DNA from: Volvox africanus
Taxonomy: Eukaryota > Chlorophyta > Chlorophyceae > Chlamydomonadales > Volvocaceae
Reading direction: 5' to 3'
Assembly: GCA_030268105.1 (NCBI GenBank)
Contig: BSDZ01000078.1
Coordinates: 7,139,501 to 7,203,500, forward strand
Length of the DNA stretch: 64,000 nt
Shown: positions 44,691-56,623 of the stretch, piece by piece
How positions within the stretch are numbered: position 1 is the stretch's first letter
Layout: each line of letters opens with the position of its first letter
Program-made: the position numbers and the translations under genes
Notes under the pieces: model-generated
Told to the model about the DNA's origin: nothing
The model's input: the letters and a program-made list of their open reading frames with translations, nothing else
The model's database searches: none

Positions 44691-45928
44691 CCTGTGCGGA
44701 TTGGCAGGTGAAAGGAGCGAAGATGCCAGCGACCGGACCACTCTGACTCACTTGTTTGCCTCAGTCCCAGCTGAGATTGCTGAATGCTGTGCCGTGCTCA
44801 ATGCTGGTAGAGTGAGGACATAAATCATGGCTTCTGCCCTTCTATGCGATGTTGGTTTGTATTGCGTTGTATATATTTGGACGTGCGTCGAGGAATGCCG
44901 CAAGATGGGAGGTGCGGGGTTGGAAGTTGTATCCATAACTGCCCGTAGGTGCGCCGTGTCGTCGTGTTGAGCCTCGAGGCTCGATAAATGCTGCAGATGC
45001 CTTGGAGGGAGGGTATTGGTGAATATAGGGTGTTGCCGCATGCGCTCCGTTAATTGACTGATGTTGATATACCACATCATGTGATGTAGCCTTATGTGCC
45101 GTCCCACTTCTTAATGTTTGAGAAGCGAGTTTTAGCCGAAGTTTAAGGGACAAAGATGTCAAAGATCTGACCGCTAGCCTGGATGTGGGGAGGGGACTTG
45201 GATGAGCGCAAAGTGGCACCGACGCGGCAATCCAACGGCTTGCATGTTCGACCTGGTTGACCAACGCATTCACGGTCCATGCTTGACCTGTACCCGGTGC
45301 GGCGGTATCCCCCACACGACTACACAAGGATAACAAATGGCGCACGTGTGAAAGCATGAGTGCGTTACACATCATTGTGAGTACAGCATCAGGGATACTT
45401 CCCACGTTAGCAACCATACCCGCTTTCACCGCACCGACGGCTCCACCATCCAGTGCCATGCACTACCGTGTGTCCCACATGCCTCGTGCCCAACACAAGC
45501 CTTAAGAACGGCACCTGGTCCCCGTCCGCCGGGATATGCCCGTTTGCCAGTGGTCGGTGAAGGTGCGACAAACACCGCACCCCACAACCACGGTATCACC
45601 CTGAACAGGATGGACGGAATACTGGGAATGAAGCCTTCCAGGCTACCCATATCTGCAGCTAAGAGACCTAGGCCTCATTCCACGGTGGCACCAGCCATCT
45701 ACCATGGCCCCATGGCCACTCTGTGTGTGCAGAATTCTATATTGCGCAGGTTATGATCAGCCAAAGACCTAACACCCTAACTCCACCTCACATGCACCAC
45801 ACCACCCCTATTTGATTCACCTTCGCAAAAAGCACCGTAAGCAAATACACACAGATACAGGACTGCTCTGCATACGCTGCGGGCCTTGACGAAACACCCT
45901 TCAACCTGGGGCAGTAGTCCCCCCGCCA
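44691..45928. other. Region with unassigned open frames
   Basis: A minus-strand frame from 45459 to 44842 (205 codons) includes a helix-like stretch (LTMMCNALMLSHVRHLLSL) and could contain exons of the minus-strand gene whose exon lies at 45929-46087. A competing plus frame at 45544-45756 is also open. I find no domain or convincing splice chain and do not call a gene. Confidence 0.35.
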
Positions 45929-46087
45929 TCATCGCCGCAATTTCAAATCTGCCTTGATGTCAGATGGGATAGCTACGGACACGGGTCTGGGGTCGTAGGC
46001 GTTCAGAGTCGTGGCCTCGCAGGCGCATCCGGACTCGCAGCTCAGCTTGGCGGTTCCCAAGATGCGGTAGCTTTGGAGATAGGAGAT
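45929..46087 (-). CDS. Exon resembling the C-terminal part of an SGNH/GDSL-like algal and plant protein
   Basis: After an acceptor-like TTACCGCAG the minus strand reads ISYLQSYRILGTAKLSCESG and continues CACEATTLNAYDPRPVSVAI to a TGA at 45931-45929. The pattern YLxSYxxMG...V-S-C-x-S-G-C-x-C-x is one I associate with the C-terminal region of SGNH-hydrolase-like proteins of green algae and plants. That link is from memory of the family and not from a search. The two Cys pairs fit a secreted or luminal domain. A donor may lie inside (GTGTCC or GTAGCT), with the final exon further left. Upstream exons would lie in or beyond the duplicated block at 46421-47762. The catalytic part is not visible. 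Confidence 0.4.
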   Translation of the reverse strand: MSYLQSYRILGTAKLSCESGCACEATTLNAYDPRPVSVAIPSDIKADLKLRR

Positions 46088-46420
46088 CTGCGGTAACGGA
46101 GAGGGGTGGGCGGCGGATGTGCGGGGATGTGTACCCCGTATACGTAATTACCTAGCTGCAATAGAAGTCGCGTGCGTGTGTGTGTGGAACGGTAAAAGGC
46201 AACTGTAGGGGTAAGGCAATGCAGAGCAGGGCAGAAATAAAACGGGAATTATGTCAAGTTTGGTTGAGCACACATGAAAAGCCTTTCATTAGCGCTAGCC
46301 TCGCAACGATGATGGGCTTGGATATCGCTCCATCAGATCCTTCGGGCTGCACCTGTGTGTTGACCTGTCGAGACCATGGTGCGCCAGTAAACACACGGCC
46401 GCGAAGGAAGAAAAGTACAA
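46088..46420. other. Sequence between the SGNH-like exon and the duplicated block
   Basis: No coding evidence. It probably lies within an intron or upstream sequence of the minus-strand exon at 45929-46087. If the duplication extends to the left of position 1, this segment should also be present just outside the window. Confidence 0.4.
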
Positions 46421-47762
46421 ATAAAATCGATAGATAGTTCGATAGACGGCACCTTCCTCGCGCGTCCGCATAATGTCCACCATCCCGCCGTCTGCCCGTC
46501 CTCGTCCCCGTTGGGGAGGGAACGATCGGGGATATCGCCATGCTATGTGTTGGTCTCGTTTGACGCGTTTTGGGTCCCTCCTTGGGTACCACTGCTATTC
46601 ACGAGTCATCGGCTTCAAATCATAATCACATTTCCGTAACCAGCAAAAGATGAAGGGAAACATTCGTGCGATATTGACTAGGGTGTGGGCTGCGCAGGAA
46701 ATTTGGTTAGCCAAAAGCATAGGTTAGGTAGGGTTTGGAATGAGGCGCGAAAGGGGGGCGGTCTTGCTTGGGTTGAACATGTCGCGCATTTGCCGTGAAG
46801 CAGAGTGGTTAGCAATCGCCGCTCTAGCACGTGACATACTTCGGATGCAATCCCGGGTGCAAAGCAAGTTTGATACATAAAAAGCAACAAGCGACTCGAG
46901 CGCTGCATATTGGAAACACGAAGAGAGTCCACGAAGAGTGTGAAACATTTTAATGCCACAAAACATTGAATGCACATTACAGCTGGATACATCAGGACCG
47001 ATTTGTGGCCGAGTATCCCCGGGTAGAGCTATTTATCTGCAATTGGAGAAATAGGAGCATACGGAGGGGATCTGCCGCTGCCGTGTAAGGCAACATTCCG
47101 AAAAATTAATCAATGCTAACGCTGCAGCCCGAAATCCACACCACACTACGCCACCCTGGAGTTATGATGACATCATCTTGCCTTTTTGAGCCATGCATGC
47201 TCTGACAGACGCGGTGTAGCACCGCCGAACGAGCACCTTCCTGCCAAATCCAAGGGAACACACATTATGACTCGGACCGAATGAAGCCCGAAGCAGACGG
47301 ACCCGCACTGGACTAATGTAAAACATGGTGCCTTCCATATCACACAAACTTAGGAAACAGCACAATTTAGTTAAGCCAGGCCAAGCAGGTCGGAGACGAC
47401 CGCACTCCGCTGTAGGCTGCCGAACTTGAAAACAAACTTGAACAAACAACAGGACATCACCATATCCCAATCACCGACTTGGGCCGATCAGAAGGGCAAA
47501 TGTCCGCACGCTTTTCTCCCGCTAGTTTGGCGTTACTACAGCGGTTCGTCTGGTTGCCTCACATGTACTGCACGCAGAAAATATATACCTAATGCTGTGG
47601 GCAAATGAAAGGGATGCGACGAAACAGGTCCCCTCATGCCCCCATCGGCAAGCCCAAAACAGTTGTTGCAATGGCGCTGTTGTGGTGTGCGCTTGCTGAG
47701 GCTATGGAAGCGTGGTTTGCCCCGCAAACCAACAAGCCAACCTCTAGCGTTAGCCGCCATCG
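46421..47762. repeat. Right copy of the 1.34-kb direct duplication
   Basis: Identical to 1-1342. Beyond 47762 the sequence differs completely from 1343 onward. The first sequence after the breakpoint is open on the plus strand as NGMYALGVQILHSRGVKAIV, which looks like part of an exon, so the breakpoint may cut a gene. The left boundary of the duplication cannot be seen in this window. Confidence 0.95.
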
Positions 47763-49052
47763 TGAATGGAATGTACGCCCTGGGGGTGCAGATCCTGCAC
47801 AGTCGGGGTGTGAAGGCCATCGTCCAGGTCTGGTCCTCGTGTGATTGTTCTTATGATCGAGTGGCTGGCACACGGTCACCCACGTCGCATGGAGTAAGCT
47901 TGGGAGGCAATACACCGCCCCGAACAACAAGACCGGACAAATACCGACCGACTGTTAGCCGCATAGGGACCGAGGGAACAATGCAGTCCCTTGATGGCAG
48001 TGTGTGGGAGGCCTAGGTTTTGTGAGAGCAGCCGCAATCGGCTACTGCCGAATGGAGGTCCTTTACATCCAAACCTTCTCCGACCCTACCTGCAGCATCT
48101 CCGCAGATGCCGTCCTGTCCCACAGCCAGGCCATCTGCTGACTGCCCGGACCTGATGACCAGGGGGAAAGGAGAAGGCAGCGAAGGGCTCGACACGAGGA
48201 ACATCTGCGTGTAGGCAACACTTGCCCGCGAATCATTGACACTCTTCGACACAGCATAGGATAGGGTGACAACCCCATCGTGGCCTTGGTCCAAGGCCGC
48301 CAGGGGGGCCATGGTCACAGCAACCCACATGAGCCGATACATATTTAGGGGGCTAGGCTAATCCACCGACAGAATGATGTCATGATTGTGAGAGGGCACC
48401 GCCGGAGTCTTCACCTAATGCACGACACGTGTTGTGGAAAGCGGCGGGTCCCACAGTGCAGGCGCGGGTGAAATGGGGTCAGAGTGGCGGTTACGGTGGC
48501 AGCCCATCGTAGTCAACGGAAGCTACAACGGTCAAACCAATTGCCCTTCACGTTAAGCGTGAGACGTTTCCTAAATCTCGTCTCGTATTCTTTGTTTATG
48601 AGATTTTTTACTAGCCTTGAGCCGTACAGGCTCGCGAAGTTGTTAAGTTCAACTTCATTAGGTTATCTTCACGCTCGGAGATTGGTGTCTGAAATCTGAT
48701 TCCCGTTACCTATACAGAATTTCCGTCACCAATAGAAAATTAATCCGATAGTGAAGCTGCTGAAAGCATTAATGGCCGAATATTACGTGGTCTCAAACGG
48801 TTCGGGCCTTACGTGACTTAGGGTGTATCACTACAGGGCGAAGTAATAACATTATTATATATCTCATGGGATGGAGATTCCACCGGGGAGTTATGTACCT
48901 TCATTTGAGTTATCGGAAAGCATCCACGGACAAGCTAACTGGGCAGCTGTTTAACACTTGCGGCCGCTGAATAGTCGTAAAGCTTAGGTAATCTGCACAA
49001 AAGGTCTATCCTAGTTTTTGTCCTAGCGTTGGCTGAGCAATACAAAGAAAGC
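47763..49052. other. Region upstream of NMD3 with weak coding candidates
   Basis: The first 70 bases are protein-like on the plus strand (NGMYALGVQILHSRGVKAIV), ending near CATCGTCCAG. On the minus strand, 48342-48013 is open for 109 codons with a hydrophobic, signal-like start (MYRLMWVAVTMAPLAAL) followed by GHDGVVTLSYAVSKSVNDS. Neither matches a family I know. From about 48540 the sequence is AT-richer, without frames, and may hold the NMD3 promoter. No specific promoter motif is evident. Confidence 0.35.
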
Positions 49053-52000
49053 ATGGAACCATCAACGTCATACGGCGGCCAAGTTACGTTTCAACCGTAT
49101 GCTACGCAAGGATATGTGTGAGTAATATAATACATTGCCTTTGTCGGGGCGTTAGTCTACGTTGGACGGGTTGGGGCTGCCGGCTTTCCGGGATGCAACA
49201 CCGGCGGCGGCAAACTCGCGGGGGGCTGGGCTGGGACAGCATGTGAATAGCTTACGCTGTAATTCAAGCTTATAATGCTTTATGACCGCCTCAAGGCTCG
49301 TGAATTTTCTTAATTAGGCCTCCTCTGAAAGCGTGCTTTCCCTTACCTTACGCAGGCTATGTTGCCTCTGCGGGACAAGCATACTTCCCAACCCCTCAAA
49401 CATGTGCGTCAACTGCATTCGGTCTCAAGTGGATATCACAGAGGGGATACAGAAACAGGTGGGTCAAGTGTCGGGCCGCCGCCACTGTTGTGTGATGACA
49501 AAATTTCACCGCGTTGGCCGGTCCTCGGCTAGCTGCTTGGAAGTCGGCTTGGCTGTCACTTCTGCACTAATATTTGCGCAATTTGCGTCCCAGCCGTCCT
49601 GCCAGCATACACTTGCCGGCTCTCCGTTCCGTCCCCTGCGAGTGTTGTTATGTCGTCAGTACTTTCTCAGTCACCTACGACGCATCTCAATCAATTGTTA
49701 TCCCCTACCGTGCGCAGGTGACAATTTTATGGTGCAAAGAATGCGGTCGCTATCTGCAGCCTCCCAAGCACTGGGTTTCGGCTGAGCTAGAGAGCAAAGA
49801 GTTACTAACCTTTTGCATCAAGAAGATCAAGGGGCTGCAAAAGGTCCGTCAGGGGTGAATTGACGTGATAGAGGGATGCTCCGTAGGGGTGTGAGCGGTT
49901 TGGTTTGTTCTGGCGCGCAGATAGCTTCAACGCGTCATCACCACATCCCTATGCGTAATACAGTGTTAACATCGTTGCCTTTATTCTTGTGTTCAATGAC
50001 CAACCGATGATAGTTTACCGAATAAAAATGATCTTCACCCCAGTCACCACTACGTGGTCGGATTCTCTGCCTTGGGGATTGCGTTACCATCCTGGAGCGC
50101 GCCTGTTCTCCGCAGGTGAAGCTGGTGGACGCGGGGTTCATATGGACGGAGCCCCACAGTAAGCGGCTGAAGGTCAAGCTGACCATCCAGGTGCGCCGTA
50201 TGCCACGGGAATCGCAGGAATATGTGGCGCTTTGGGTTTGGGGGGGGGGTTCGCTGTGATCCGGCACTTCTCACAGAATCCAGCAGGGGATGGAGTGGTT
50301 GTCTGTATAGGCAAAGTTGGCGCAGCCGTAATGATTGCGGCTGGCTGTTAAACATATGGAACGCTCCGTTGAAGGGGATGTATTGTACGAATGGGTAATG
50401 CATCCTTACCGGTCGTTGACCGGGTGGCATCGTGTTTTTTCTGTTGCCAGGAGGACATCGTTGAGAATCAGAACACGGTTGTTTTGGAGCTCGGGAGGGT
50501 CCATCGGGTGCGAAGCAGTCCATGCGGGGATGAGTCAAAACAAGAGCATGAGAAACGCATGATGCACCTTCGATGGCGATGACAGATAGTCGATAGCCTA
50601 TTTCGGTGTACTCTAGTAGTAGTCGTTTGGTGTTCATGAGTGCTTGTGCTTTACAACTGGTCGGTAACATTTGTTGTGTATGCGTGTGCATCCCAGGCAG
50701 AGGTGTTCAACGGCGCCATCCTCCAACAGACCTTCGTGGTGGATTACGTGGTCGAGAACAATATGTGCCCCGATTGCAACCGGCAGAATGCTAACCCGAA
50801 CAGTTGGGTGGCGTGCGTTCAGGTGCGAGCGTGCACGATGTTGGTCGGAGGATACTGATGAGCCGTTAGGCAGGCAGGTGCTTAATGGGTGGGTGGCGGA
50901 TAGAGGGGCTGTTTCGTTAGGATAACTCAGCGTCCAAGCGCTCTGTAATCTCCTGCTTCCCTGTCCTTGCCACGTGACCCCACCCCCGCAGCTCCGGCAG
51001 CATGTGTACCACAAGCGCACCTTCTTGTTCTTGGAGCAGCTCATCCTCAAACACGATGCGGCCGCGAACTGCGTCAAGGTGAGCAGCAGGGCGGTGTTTG
51101 GGACTGGCTTGAGCAGTAAGGGACGAGGGGCCTCAGGTCACTTGGATTTTGGGCTGGGTGGAGGGCTCTCGGGTACGCTTTGTTGCTGGTGGCGGCTGTT
51201 ACGGGAGGTGGCCCCGGGCCGTGGTGGTTGGGGACCGGTGGTTGCTGGGATGAGCAGTCCGCACATGCAAAATGGTTGTGGCTTGAAGGGCTGTAGGGTT
51301 GTGATAGGTCGGGTGACGTTTCGTGGCGTCCTGTGTTCACTTCAGTTTTGAATCAACATGAGCCCCGGTCCATCATGAGGGCAAGGCAGTTAAAGGAGTC
51401 CGGGCCGGGGAACGGAGTGGACTCAATCAGGATAAATATGGCCCCCTAGGGATGGGCCCCGTCTGTGGCTCAGTTGGCCAGGTGATGCCGAAATCGATTA
51501 GTCTTTCTGAATGCCTGCCGATTACACGTCGGCGAATATGGGCATGCGGAAAAATATATACTAGTATCCTGATGGCCAGCAGTCCACCCCCTGATTGACA
51601 ATGCCAGTGCGGAGCCGCGTTCTATGTATGTGGTATGGCGTTTGGGATGGGATGTTAGCATGCCACGCGTTCACTTGTTCGGGCTGTTTGAACGACTTCG
51701 CTCGTACGGGTTTGGTGAGATGAAGTTCCAGGATGGGATGGATGCGGGTGTAGATGTGGCGGCATGAGCTACTTTTTTGGACTCAACACACATGAAGTGG
51801 TAGTAGGAAGCGAGTCATGCACGGTGGTGTTCATGCTTAAGCATCAAGCTGTTGCCGATCATATGCCTTTGGGGGGATCGCATTGAGAAGTTGTGCTGCA
51901 ACTTCTGAAGGGGGCTGGATAGAGGCATGAAGCCCTCACGATTCGTCTCTCAACCATCGATGGATGGGGCTAAGGAGGGTGGCACATTGCTGATGGCACC

Positions 52001-55000
52001 ATCCCTCCGCCCCGTGAACCGCAGACCTACCGTGATTCGCAGCGTTCTATGACAGGGCCTAAGTGATGAGACAAGGTCGTTATAACTGGCCGGGTGGCTG
52101 TTGTCACTACATTGAACACGCACGCACCTCAACATGCATTCGGACGCCCTACTGACAGCACAAAAGCTGCCCGCTCGCTGGCCTGCCTTCGGTGCGTATT
52201 TAGGTTCCAATTGCGCAATTCAGATCGAGCCTCGACCCCCTCCCCCTCCTCGACTTCCCCGTCCCCTTATCCTCGCAGGTCAAGGACATCCATGAAGGCA
52301 TTGATTTCTTTTACGCTCAGCGCGGGCATGCCCTCAAGTTCATAGACTTCCTGCAGAGTGTGGTCCCGATCCGCTTTCGTGCTGACAAGCAACTTGTGTC
52401 CCATGACACGCACAACAACACGTACAACTACAAGTTCACATTCTCCGTTGAGATTGTACCGCTGTGCAAGGTGCGATCAGGGGGCTTGCTGCCCTTGTGT
52501 TGTGTGTGTGCGCGCGCATGTGAATTGGACTCGTAGAGACAGAGTTCCAGAAAAGTATCGATGTCGACATCAGACCAATATGGGATTTCTTGACGCAAAC
52601 GTGGCCGGTTAGCCTGGCAAGGGACGGTGTATACGGACATAGATAACCGTGGAGGAAAAGCAAGGTAAGGTGCGTTAACCTTTCGAAGTTCTAATGCATG
52701 CTCTGTCCTGCTCGCCATTCATATATGACTTCGGCTTTGCGCCGACCTCACCTGCTGCCTCATTCCTTATCAGGACGACCTGGTCTGCCTACCCGCCAAG
52801 ATGGCGTCCTCGTGCGGCAATCTCGGCCCCCTCGTTCTGGTCACACGCATCACCAACCAGATCACCATCACGGACCCGATCACTCTGCGGAGTTACTCCA
52901 TGGACGTGAGCACTCATAATCGTTATGGCAATAATAAATGAAGCATGGTTGCCGATGACATGCCTCGCGGGATGATGGACGGGGGAAGGTGGCGCGTGGG
53001 CCGGGCTGCAAGCCTGGCCGGAAGGCTGGAGTTGGCGGTCTTAGGACCGCGCTCCGGGGTCATGGAGCGCGGCCGCATGGGAGGAGGTGAAGTAGGCTGT
53101 GTCGGGAAGGGTATGAGGATTCGAACGGTGGGAAGGGTCGAAGCAATATGTAACGGGATACCAGGACCCTGCTCGTGGCGACGACTTACAAGGAAGGGGC
53201 TGGATTGCACATAAAGTCGGGGAATGAGGATTTTGGGAATGTCAGTTGAAGTGGGGACATTCATGTCATGGGTTCGTTGACAGGGGAATCTTGATCACAT
53301 CCACCTTGCCACTCACTTCGTCATACACTGCCTAGAAGTAATCCGGGCGGCCACATGATGCCTTGACGATTAGTCTTTCTGATTGCCCCCCGTCCATCAG
53401 CACGGGGGGCTTGTAGAGAATGATTAAATGCTGATGGCACCCAATCCGCGTCTTGGACGGCTCTAGTTCCGTCAGTGTTCCTACACTCACAAGAAAGAGG
53501 GACTGGATCGTTTGGGGATATGACCCGTGCACGGCTTCCTCGTTGCGTGGTTCCAGTCCTGGTTCAATGGCATCAGTCTTGCCGACAGACTTGGGACTTC
53601 CCGTGACGTTTCGCGGCGCCCCTGCAAAACGATTTGCGCCCTTGCCTTCATTCTCCTTTGATGGACAGGCGCCGGTGTATTACCGGCATCCCGTCACAGC
53701 ACTAGCGTCCCAGCGGGCGCTTGTGCCGTTCATTGTGCTCGATATTGAGCCGGTTCAGGGCGCCCAAGGCAACAACTCTAGGTGCGATTGTGTTCTGGAA
53801 GCGTGCCTTCGCGGCTTTTAGGTGTCATAGGATTAGGGTGGCGCTTTAACTGACAACCCGCAGGTTTCTCTTGGTTTATGGATGCTGCTGGTTGCTGTCG
53901 GTGCGGACGAGTTGCTATTATTCACCCCCGTCAGCCTAGCTTGATGCGAATCCTAAGAACTGCTGTTGCTGCTGTCCTTCGTACCTCCTCACATGCTGAT
54001 ACTCCACACCTCGTATATTTCGGACCCGCGCCCGACTGCACTGCCTGCTCCTGCTCCTGCTCCCAGGTTTCAACTGGCCGAGGCGCAGGTGGCCCGTCTT
54101 AGCGACTTCGGGCGCAATGATACGGTCTTCTACGCGCGTACGCACTTAGGGAATATCCTTCATCCAGGTATGGGAGGGCTATGCGAGCAGCTCGAGGGAT
54201 GGGCTGTGGGTGATGGCGGGTCACGGGGACGGTTCCGGGGGGGGAGAAGACGAAAAACCGACTGTTACAGAGTGGTTTCTCGCTGAATGAGTATTGAGAC
54301 CCAAAGGGTTGGGTCTCAAAGCCTTTTCTCCGTTCAAAGTCCGTTTCGTTTATGGTGCGAGTCATGGTGGGGAAGGCTAGTTGAGACTACGTAAGGACGG
54401 AATGGGGCCCGGTCCAATGAACCGCTTCTATATTCGCTCGTCCTAAGCGTTTTGGTTATCCAGAGGAAAGGGTATTGTGCCAGGTTTTAAAGGCTACACT
54501 TCTTGTCAGACCAGGTTCTGGTCTGACAATTTGATTCGCGGGCTCTTCAGGTCCGGTAAAAACATATGGCTATCGGGCGCGTATCAGATAGTCCGACAGT
54601 TTGCGCCACGGATTCATATTCATAATCGACGCATTCAGCTGCTTCAGCGCTCTACACTGTTGTGTTGTAGTAGGATTTATCCAAGAGTCAGGAAAAAGCC
54701 AGAAGGCTCTGCACATCAGTTCCTACTTGTTATTGATGGATGCCGAGAGATAACAGATACATGAAACCCTACACAAAACCCGCCACCGTCCCTCCGCCTT
54801 CACCTTCTCAGCCACCCCCGACTCTACCACTGCTTACCACCGCTGGCTTCGGCACCCGCACTGCCTTCGGCTCCAATCCCCTGCCACTACCAACTACACC
54901 ATCACAAAACCCGTCTGCTTCCGCCACCACCGGCACTGCCATCATCACGGCCGCGACAGCCACCAACTCCACATTATGCCAAGCGTGGCCTTTCCTACAG

Positions 55001-56623
55001 CGTGTTTTCATTTGCCAGTTGATCGCACCTTAACGTTTCCCCTTGCCTATCTTTCAGAAGGGTCTTCAGAGACCTCCCTGACCGACTTACCTGACCAATC
55101 CCTGTGTCCTACATACTTTGCCCGGCTCGCACATATTTATCACCGGGCCAAATCACTTGACATATCTAACTATAACGAGATATAAATAGAATCGAGCAAG
55201 TCAGGATATGTTCATGTCTCGCAGCGTCTTAACCGCGTCCTCCAATTATTTCTGTATGTTTTGATCTTCTGCTCCCAAACCTCGCACAACGAACTGAAAC
55301 TTATTCGCTGCTTTGCGAAATTTTCCTTCGCTCGTTCAAAGGTGACACTGCACTTGGATACGACATGACGGCATCACAGTTGGTGGGCCTTGACTACGAG
55401 GCATACGTTAACAAGGGTGGGAGGGTCCCAGACGTGGTACTGGTGAGTGCGCTTGGTATGTTCTGCGCAGAGGTTTGCTTGTCCAATAGAGCCGTACGAG
55501 GGAGTTACCTCGCTGGGGGGTAGATGCCTGGGTAAAAAAGAGGATGTTTGGCGCAGAAGCTGCTGTTGGCGCCCATGTGGTGGCTGGTGCACGCGTGAGC
55601 TTAGGGAAGGCTGGCCAGTATCATGCCGGATGGATGACGGATGGATGAGGGAAGGCTGGCCAGTATCATGCCGGATGGACCTCCTTGCCATTGGATACGG
55701 CTGATTAAGCGGGTGTATGTGAGCGTAGGTACGGAAAAGCTACGAGGACAAGCGGCGCAAGAGGCAGGCCAAAGGTGGCACGGCAGTCGGGCGGCCATGG
55801 AAGCTTAAAACGCTGGACATGGAGGTTGAGGACAACACCAGCGGGCCCCGCGGCCGCAAGGAGGCAGCTGTGGTAAGTACTCCATTTACTACTCACGGCA
55901 GCCTCGTACGTGAGCATCCGTCACCAATTGGCGGCAATCAACCATTGTTGCGCCGTGTGCATTAGTCGCGAATCACAAAATTAATCATATATAATTAGTG
56001 GTGCCCTCAGGTCTTCGCTTCGTGCATTGCGCAGGGAAGCTTTCTGGAACAATGCTCACTGTGGTCAAACCCACCCGTCTTTATAACACCCCCTTCACTA
56101 TAGGATGCCGACCGTGAGCGTTTCTTGCAAGAGCTTGAAGAAGATCCGGATATGCGGGCCCGCATTAACATCTACAAGGACGCAGAGCGGCTAAAGCAGC
56201 AGCAGCTCGTCGGTCCACAACAGCATCGGATGCAACAGGAACGGACTACTCCGGTTGGGACTCAGGGAGACGACAACGACGAAGAAGAAGAGGATGAAGA
56301 TCTGCCGCAGGTTTGTTTGGCGGGTGGGGCTTCGTTGCTCTTTGGGATGGCAATTTCCTGGATGTGCGATGAATGCAGCTTGGTTTCGCGTCATCATCAA
56401 TCAGTGTCAACTAAGGAGCACCGAGGCGTGGTGCCGGCTCTGGCCTGCGCATTAGAACGCAACACGTGATGACAGCGTATATGACATTTCATCTGATGCC
56501 TGCCTATTGCAGATTCCTTTGGAAGAGCTACTAGACGACCTTGAGGGACTCAACCTCGAGGACGGACAACAGGCGGTTGGAGGACGGGTTGAAGAATGCA
56601 ACGCCGACATGGATATGGACTGA
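49053..56623 (+). CDS. NMD3: 60S ribosomal export protein NMD3, complete, 14 exons
   Basis: NMD3 binds nascent 60S subunits and provides the export signal for exportin CRM1. Exons: 49053-49117, 49356-49458, 49718-49843, 50116-50190, 50697-50822, 50992-51078, 52279-52470, 52774-52905, 53669-53781, 54067-54167, 55342-55442, 55729-55872, 56104-56310, 56513-56623, giving 560 residues; all phases agree. Visible family features: N-terminal zinc-ribbon cysteines (CCLCGTSILPNPSNMCVNC, then WCKECGRYLQPP), the block VDAGFIWTEPHSKRLKVKL, FNGAILQQTFVVDYVVEN with MCPDC, the EQLILK helix, DIHEGIDFFYAQ, HNNTYNYKFTFSVEIVPLC, and RTHLGNILHPG. A basic stretch (KRRKRQAK) could be a nuclear localisation signal and LEELLDDLEGLNL a leucine-rich export signal; an acidic run precedes it. 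Length is near that of the human protein. Exon 3 uses an unusual donor, GTCCGT. ATG 49053 is the only start matching the splice phase. Confidence 0.97.
51079..52278 (+). other. NMD3 intron 6, 1.2 kb
   Basis: The intron lies between the exon ending NCVK and the exon starting VKDIHEG. It has a GTGAGC donor and a CCTCGCAG acceptor. Apart from a G/T-rich start there is no recognised feature. Frames on either strand here are short and motif-free. Confidence 0.85.
54168..55341 (+). other. NMD3 intron 10, 1.17 kb, with two perfect hairpins
   Basis: The intron separates exon 10 (ending GNILHP) from exon 11 (starting GDTALGYD). It contains perfect inverted repeats: 11-bp arms TTGAGACCCAA at 54294-54304 and its complement at 54309-54319 with a 4-base loop, and 12-bp arms TTGTCAGACCAG at 54503-54514 and its complement at 54518-54529 with a 3-base loop. 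A C/A-rich block at about 54770-54960 has no coding evidence. Confidence 0.8.
55603..55679 (+). repeat. Short tandem duplication in NMD3 intron 11
   Basis: A 32-base sequence beginning AGGGAAGGCTGGCCAGTATC occurs at 55603-55634 and again at 55648-55679, separated by a GGATGGATG-type spacer. It lies wholly within intron 11. Confidence 0.9.

Noticed and set aside
50457..50504. Possible extra NMD3 exon (EDIVENQNTVVLELGR) with a good acceptor
   Set aside because: The conserved protein passes directly from LTIQ to a KEV/AEV-FNGAILQQ block, and the segment's donor would be GTCCAT. I treat it as intron sequence.
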